A DNA stretch of 64,000 nt, taken from positions 37,271,148 through 37,335,147 of the forward strand of contig NC_090706.1 in assembly GCF_040954835.1 (NCBI RefSeq), written 5' to 3'. The stretch's first letter is position 1. Each line of letters starts with the position of its first letter. The notes under the pieces are model-generated. The model saw only the letters and a program-made list of their open reading frames with translations, had not been told where the DNA came from and ran no database searches. This document shows positions 57,320-64,000 of this stretch, one piece after another. The DNA comes from Lepisosteus oculatus. Its lineage: Eukaryota; Chordata; Actinopteri; Semionotiformes; Lepisosteidae. The position numbers and the translations under genes were made by a program.

Positions 57320-60300
57320 ATTTTAATAGCGTATGACAGCATTTTAATTTGAATACAAGGAATACGTAAACATTTCGAAGACGAGAAATTTTAACTTTCA
57401 AAAGCAAAGCAAATGCAATTAAAAGTTAGGAATATATATGTACATATGTACGTAGGCATTCTACCTCTGTTTAAAAGAACAGTGTCGTTTCTGAAATTTC
57501 AGACACGTCATATTGTTTGGTAAGATGATAAGCCGGTTCATTTCGGCATACATACAAAACGAAGTAATTTTATTTGCGTTTGCAAGAAATAAACAAAATA
57601 GAAATACAAAAAAAAACAACTTTGCCTCTGTTTGACTTGTAAAACACTATGCAATGCATTCGCATAGCTTTTAAATGAACATTAATTGGATGATTGATAC
57701 AGTGTTGGACTGGCCTGAGCTAAGAGAGACATATAAACTAAATAAAAATACATTTCAGCGAGATTATATAATTTTCAAAAAGTCTATTCAAATTCTATTT
57801 TTGGCTATATCATCATTATTCCTATACTGTTACCACACTGCGGTTCTACTATAGATACTGTACTATACAGTCCTCAAAATGTGATGAGTGACCACCTCGT
57901 TTTCCCTGTTGTCACCAAACAGGTATAATCGTGAAATAACTGAAAGGTGAATGAAAGAGCCGAGACCACCTTCCTGTACACACCGATTCCTGTGTGCCAG
58001 TCAAGTCTGATGACATCATCAGGTGGCCAACAAGAAGTACTCGCTTTTTGAGTCGAGGCCAGACTCCTCCTGAGCACCTCTGTAAACCTCTGTCGCAAAA
58101 AGCATCAGGTGATTTCATCGACTTTTGTCTTATTTTGGAAGTGCTGAATTTGAAACATATTATTATAGGTGCAATTTCAGTCCCGTTGATCGACTCCTGG
58201 CTGTTAAGACTGGCGCCGGCTCCTGAAGGGTGTGTGGATTTTTAGCTGTATGTGCTGCCACCCAGTGGCCAGAATAATTAATTTAACCTCCTGGCAATTT
58301 CTCCTGTTAAAACACAGACCCATCTCTGACTGTACGGACTTTTTCTCTTCAGCTCGGGGATAGTTGGAGTAAACTGTGTGCAAGAGCAGTGTCATACGCC
58401 CTGTATAGATACCTGCAGATCGTTTTAGCACTGCGTATTATTATTGTATTCTATTATTCTATGGTTTTTACAGTTTATCTTCCTGTTGTATTACACATTC
58501 ACCACCTTGCAATATACACGACTGTATTTGTTATTTTAACGGGTTATTTCAAATTATTAACTTTATCATACAGTATCTCTCCAACTGATGCTTTATTGAC
58601 TTTATAATATCTAATTGATGGATTGTGAAACTTTATTTGGTATATTTCTTCTCCTTCTGCTGTTTGACTCACCACCTATTTATTTCATGTACGTCACCTT
58701 GCAAAAAAGAGTCTGCATAAAACAAAGTCTGAATTAAAAATAATAAATATCTTTATAGCTAACCTGGAATCTGCAGTTGTTCAAGTCCTTAGAAAAAGCT
58801 TTTAAAAAGGCTAGATACTGTAACTAAAGAATTAAGTAACTGGGAGCTCAGTAAGAAGAGAACTTGAAAATCACTGTATTATTAAAAAACAGAATTATAG
58901 TAGAGTACATGAGGAAAATAACAGAAATGAAAATGTGAAAAAGGTGCAAACACCACATTACAAATCACTGCGTTTATGAAGTTATTATGTTTTTATTATT
59001 ACTTAGTGGTATTGTGATCACTTCCAGATTTCCACCACCATGCAGAAGATCACCATCAACAATTGTTCACATTACACTGCATTCCAGAGTTCCTCCAGGC
59101 AGATTTAATGTTTAATTTGTGCCCTAAAGTTTTTTTTGTCTTTCCTCCCTCAAAATGCACCAGCAACCTAATGAGATGAAAAGGTGTTCTGGCACACGAT
59201 CCTAAATCCTAAATAGCTTCTATTGTGCAAGTATTTCCCTCCTCATCACTGTGCTCTGTTGAATTCCACTAGCAGGTCGTCAGAGCTGTATCTGAATTCC
59301 TACTCATACACATGGTCAGTGTTCTGTGTCCTCATTTCCCTTTTATCTTTTCCATATTTTGTCTCCCAGTGTTAGATCTGAAACCTCACCTGAGACACGC
59401 TCTCCCTCCCCTGCCCAAGAAGGGATCTGCAGTGGCCTTCTGCTTGGCCAGCACAACACATGAAAACCCAGCAGCGTTACCAAACAAGAAACACTGACCA
59501 GGTGTTGTCCAGCGGACCTGAACCTTTCCCACTGGATCTGGGAATTCTGTATACTCCACAGCTGAAACCAGGTGATGACCAGCTGATCTGGTGTCTCGCC
59601 CTACATTTTTTTTTTTCCATCAGGCAGGAGAAATCAGGAGTGTGGTTGTCAGACAGGCAGACTGCAAGACATCTGTCCCTGGTCTGCTGCTCAACTTGAC
59701 GACAGTGATGATGATTAGTAGTGCACAATCACGGATTTTGTACATTTGTGAAGCACCCGGGTCAAAACCCAACACTCCAGTGTAGGATTATTTATATGTA
59801 ATGCATTTTTCTTTTAGGAAAGCGTTTTTTTTTTTGCCCATGAAGATCCTTTGGGCTCAATTTGGGGTTCCTTTTTCTTCAGTGCTTACGTGATGACAGA
59901 ATGATCATTCTCAGTTACAGTCAGCAGTTGTGTGTGGATGAAAATAAATTTAGGATCCTCTTATGCCACATGCTTCTCCTCCAGAAAATAAAAAAAAAAA
60001 CATTCCCCTCTCTCCTTTGTCTTCCCATCAACACGTGCATGTACAGAGATTTATTTTGTATACGTGTGTTTTGTGTTGAACTTGCAGTGTTTCCAGAAGT
60101 GCGAGGTGCAACTCTTCCTTAAATACAATTGCTGCACTAGATAGAAAGAAATGGCACGAACACCTTGTGAAGTTTTTGTGCTTTTTTTCTCCGCTCAAAG
60201 TTAAAAAAAATATATATATATGCATCCAACCCGTCATTCTACGCGGATAGTGATTTGGGGGAAATGAGGACTCCTGATCCGATTTTCTGTATATTGATAG

Positions 60301-60890
60301 CGGCGAAGTCTGTACCGGGGAAAATGTGGACCCTTTTCAACTAATGCTTAATTTGCATAGTGTGAAAGAAATAAGCTCAACTGACGTATCCACGCCCTTG
60401 GGATGTCTTCTAGGGGGAATGGAACACTTCAAAAAAGGTGACATGAGACGTTTTATTTTTTGTCGAGCCGGGCACATCCATGGCTCTTCGTTGCGGAATG
60501 CGAACAGTGAACCGGGAGTTTAATACTGCAGTGTCCGAGTGCTGTGTCGGCGTAATAAAAAGGTATAAGCATTGACCTCAGGCAGGCTCAGCCTTACGAG
60601 CGGAGAGCCAGAAGGGAACACCCGTCACTGCTCAGAGATGCAAGTAACCCGGGCCAACCCGCGTCTTACATAAGCCAGAGCACATCCGAAACTCGGGGCA
60701 GTACTTCTGCGGGGAGCTGACCGGCGGCACGTTTATGAACAAAACACCCGGGACGTGACCCTTGCACTGATAAAAGTACCCTTTAAAACCGCAGATCCAC
60801 TGACCTACATGAAATGCGTTCTTCACCACCGGAACATGACATTGGGAAGGAGGAGGGGTGGGGGAATGATCTTTAAGTCACCTTAGTAGG
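57320..60890. other. Non-coding region
   Basis: AT-rich with scattered homopolymer and AT runs (for example near 60200). No exon, RNA gene or nameable repeat is supported. Confidence 0.45.
58256..58271 (-). promoter_or_regulatory. Weaker CTCF-like motif, minus orientation
   Basis: The minus strand reads TGGCCACTGGGTGGCA, one mismatch from the core CCASYAGRKGGC. It has the same orientation as the site at 57.3 kb. Confidence 0.3.
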
Positions 60891-60929
60891 ATCATTACGG
60901 TACCCGTATCCTTCACAGCTCGAGTCAGC

Positions 60930-61140
60930 GCTCTCAAATGTTCACGGCCGGGGGTGAGCTCCAGAAGAGGCGCCCCTCACCCGAGACGTGCAGCGGGGCG
61001 CACGCCCGGTTCCCGCGCGCGAGTTAACCCACCGGGTGCACGACAATGGGTCCTGTTGCGGTCGCGCGGCCACCGAGTGCCCCGGCCCCCCGCGCGTGAA
61101 ACCCCCGTGCGGGCGGACGTACCTTTGCCGACAAACGTGG
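60930..61140. promoter_or_regulatory. CpG-rich block, candidate promoter
   Basis: About 200 bp are dense in CpG (for example GCGGGGCGCACGCCCGG, GTCGCGCGGCCACCGAG) inside otherwise AT-rich DNA. By synteny with human 5q35.2 the next gene to the right should be rnf44 on the plus strand, and this would be a suitable promoter. No rnf44 coding exon is visible before 64000, so the link is inference. Confidence 0.4.
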
Positions 61141-61194
61141 TGGAACCCTCGGAATGTTCCATTTTCAGGAACGGCTCGAGATAGTAGCGATGCA
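61123..61194 (-). CDS. Orphan candidate exon with start codon
   Basis: On the minus strand a strong acceptor (TTTCATATTTTCAG) is followed by 72 bp and a strong donor (GGCAAAG|GTACGT). The exon has ATG in good context (GAAAATGG) opening MEHSEGSTTFVGK, and the same frame is open upstream to the acceptor (HRYYLEPFLK). I do not recognise the peptide and found no partner exon. It could be a 5' exon of an unknown minus-strand gene, a distal alternative cdhr2 leader, or chance sequence at the edge of the CpG-rich block. Confidence 0.25.
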
Positions 61195-61209
61195 CTGAAA
61201 ATATGAAAG

Positions 61210-64000
61210 AGATGTGAAAGCGATTATAATGGGAGAGATCAAGGAATAAAATGCTTGCAAATTAACAATCAGGTAACTCTTTTTGCATTATGTTTTTTTC
61301 GGGCACTGCTTCGTCACGGTTGCACAGTTTCATCCGAGCGTTTGCACTGCTTCGCTGAGGATCAGAATTCCGGAGGCTTGCATTTAGCTTTTCTGTTTGT
61401 CTTTTTTTTTTCTCTCTCCCCTGCTTGAGCCCCTCCTTGATTTGTATGTTGTAATGTTTACATTCGGGAATAAGTCTATTGGAATCGTATATTACCGCGT
61501 CTCTCTGTAAATGTGCTGAGTGAATATCATTTACTTTGTTGTTTTTTTAAGGCGAGGGACAGGGCGGAACATCATCTCTTCAAAGATGCGTTTGTCTCCC
61601 TCTCTTTAGAATTATTCCGGTCTGCAACATTGCAGTGTTTTTCTCTGCATTGGAGCAAGTAGACACAGAGAGGCCTGAGATGATTACAAGTGCAATAACA
61701 TTTACATATCAAACAACTTATATGACATCATTGAGATGAGAAGAAACATAATCAAAAAAGACCCGAAGCATTTAGATGGCATAATAATTTTCTCTGGGCT
61801 GATTTTAATCTTATCATACAAATCTTGGAACATCTAAACTCCTGCCGTTTCTATTGGAATTACGTATATAATACAAAAGATATTTAAATCGCACAGGGTA
61901 TTCTAATTTGTTATTTTATGCGTTGTCCTATGTATGCCTCTCTTGACGCTGGTGTTAATGGCGGTTTTTCAGGATCTAGATATACCATCATTTCAAAATC
62001 TTCGTTGATGTTTAATTCTTTTTAAAATCTATTAAGTGGTGTAGCGCCAGCTTCCCGTACTGTTATTATTTTGGCAAGTCGTCGGTACCGCTCCGTTTTG
62101 GGTTACCTCTTATATAATTCCTCTATGCCAAACTGCCTCTGCAGAAGATCTGACTGATAATACAGGGAAGTTGGGTTGTAGGTCTTGTTTTAGGCCTTTA
62201 CTTGGCCGCTGCACAATTTTGCCCCGAGATCATGCTAAATGTAGAGACCGGGAGAAGACGTAGAGTTTTTAACCTGATAATGCCTGAATCGCCTGGTCTG
62301 ATCTGTTTAATTTTGTGCTCGGCAGTTCTCAGAGCCCTTCGGTTCACTGGATCCACTGGAATGGGTGCAGGAACGTGTTTCTGCTTTAGCATGTAATAAT
62401 CCCGTAAATTCTAACTTAAGAAACTTGATTTCGTTGACACTTGTCAGTAACCGCCGCAGAGCTACTGTAATTGTCCACATTCAAAACGATCCGTGAATAA
62501 GATGGGCACTGATGTACTGTAGGTGTCCGTTGACTTATAGAGTGGAAACGATTTTATGATGTTGGGACTGGTGGTCTTAGACAGGATGAGAGGGACACTG
62601 GCTCAGACCGTTGCATTGTTTTTCATGGATTGGTATAACCAATGTGTCTTCTTTTGTTCTTCCCCACTACTTTTGACAAAGCACCCTGCTTGCTAAAGTA
62701 GCCGTTTATCTCTTGTGTAACGCCAGGCTACCCGATGCCTGTATTGGTGGTTTTCAGTATTGCCACATATTTCCAAGGTGCTCTGAGCCGAGAAGGGATA
62801 AGAGGAAGTGTGTATGGTGCCACAGTGGGAGTGACATTGATAGGGCTGGTCTCCTTAGGCACTTTTTTCTTACAGCAGGTACACGGCCCTAAAGTGCTTT
62901 CAGGGCTCCGGATTAACTGTGTTGTCTTTTCAGCCATTCCAAGGTGTATGCACGGGGACACAACACTTTAACATCAAATCTGTTTGAAACCCGGTGAGCT
63001 GGAGCCTGGTGCTGTGCAGTACTGTGGGCTGTTGTCAGAACAATCCAGCAACTGACTTAAGTGAATGTCCAAAAATAAAAGCCCACAGGTTAGGCTTTTG
63101 TCAGGATTAATATCTGGTTTCTGCATGTCGCACACATTTCACATTGTGCGGAAGAGTTTTCTAAAAAAAGTTACATTTAGCTTTTCATTTTATGAACAGG
63201 CAGCTGTTGGAACAATGACATTGTTCACAGAACAACTGTTGCTCACAGACTAACAGGAGAGCAAGCTGCATGCAGCAATCTGTCTAGTGTAGCCTCGTGT
63301 CATTGTTGTAATCCGTGCTGGAGGTGTCTGGTTTAGGGGTACTGTAGATTGTATTTGAAAGGATTTGCTGGGTGCCATCCCAGTTCATAATAGGCATGAA
63401 TGACAGCCATTTCCTCCATTGTGAAACGGATGCTATGTGCCAAGGATTTTGTTGAGCATGTTGACAGGGACTGATCATGGAGTGGTCTTCTTTACTTCAG
63501 CTGAAGGCTTTTATCTCGCAGTAACTCCATTTTCATGAAAGCTTGAGTCGCATCCTGATTTGCATTTTCCTTTTTTCTTGCCTTGTGACAAATTAGGTGT
63601 TGTGCACGATGGCATGTTGTGGTGTGACCTCTCATCTGGTCCATATTTTCGACTTTGGCCAATGCATCTGATTTAATATTTTCCAGATGTTAAAATCTCT
63701 TCAGATTTTTCTATAATGAACTATATTTTCCTTTGTTTTATGTTGAATGTGTATTTCTTCTTTCTATTGAGATGTTTGAGAATGTTTTATTTCAGACTGG
63801 TTTGCCATTCTTTGGGGAACCTTAAATGGCGTTGAAATGAGTCACGGAGTGACTCAAACCTGCTTTTCCATTATAGTCTACTCATGCAAAGTTGTTTAAA
63901 AATATGGCAATAGGCAATTGCTTTAGAGTTTGGGTTCAACTATGCTTTAGTGGGTTCCTGGGGTCTCAAATTAAATGGCACACTTTTGAAGACTCTAGGC
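61210..64000. other. Non-coding region to the window end, possible rnf44 intron
   Basis: No coding exon or nameable repeat is supported; the longest frame (78 codons, 62735-62971) shows no domain. If the CpG-rich block is the rnf44 promoter, this would be its first intron. Confidence 0.35.

Noticed and set aside
62735-62971. 78-codon frame with a hydrophobic stretch
   Set aside because: A short chance frame; the hydrophobic run is not flanked by any conserved motif or splice support.
1-64000. CRISPR array, operon, phage or other prokaryotic system
   Set aside because: No regularly spaced repeats, no compact same-strand genes, and clear vertebrate genes with introns throughout.

Overview
This 64 kb window is vertebrate nuclear DNA, most likely from a ray-finned fish, possibly a non-teleost such as a gar, bowfin or sturgeon. 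It is AT-rich, has GT-AG introns and eukaryotic polyadenylation signals, and carries fish-type transposable elements: a Tc1 transposon, a 5S-headed SINE, L2/CR1-type LINEs and a solo LTR. There are no bacterial-style operons. The species call is inference; the gene content below is read directly from the sequence.

Layout, left to right. (1) 315-418 (+) is the last coding exon of a small gene whose upstream part lies outside the window. Its amphipathic Ala/Lys-rich C-terminus resembles ADIRF, which sits beside a synuclein gene in mammals. (2) 1.3-18 kb is non-coding, with a SINE relic, a solo LTR flanked by a 5-bp target-site duplication, a GC-rich LTR-like insertion, a three-copy tandem repeat and a decayed Tc1 transposase. 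(3) About 18.5-25.8 kb (+) is gprin1 (G protein-regulated inducer of neurite outgrowth 1), with its whole coding sequence in one exon (21791-23590). (4) 29.0-52.7 kb (-) is a complete cdhr2 gene (protocadherin LKC / cadherin-related family member 2). I assembled it exon by exon: 31 coding exons plus a 5' non-coding exon. All splice phases agree and the predicted protein is 1325 aa, against about 1310 aa in human. It has a signal peptide, nine cadherin repeats, a juxtamembrane domain, one membrane span and a tail ending in the harmonin-type PDZ ligand DTTDL. (5) 52.7-64 kb has no gene I can identify. It holds a LINE relic, two CTCF-like motifs, a CpG-rich block at about 60.9-61.2 kb and one well-spliced candidate exon on the minus strand.

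The order [small gene +] - gprin1 + - cdhr2 - is the mirror image of human 5q35.2 (SNCB - GPRIN1 - CDHR2 - RNF44). This supports the gene calls and predicts sncb just left of the window and rnf44 to the right, perhaps starting from the CpG-rich block. The genes are not functionally linked: GPRIN1 is a neuronal G-protein effector and CDHR2 is an intestinal/renal brush-border adhesion protein. I found no novel biochemical system. The most useful leads are the ADIRF-like exon beside a synuclein-type locus, a four-codon uORF ending 2 nt before the gprin1 start, HNF4/HNF1-like sites at the cdhr2 promoter, convergent CTCF-like motifs (one inside a SINE), a long foldback hairpin in a cdhr2 intron and the orphan candidate exon near 61.1 kb.
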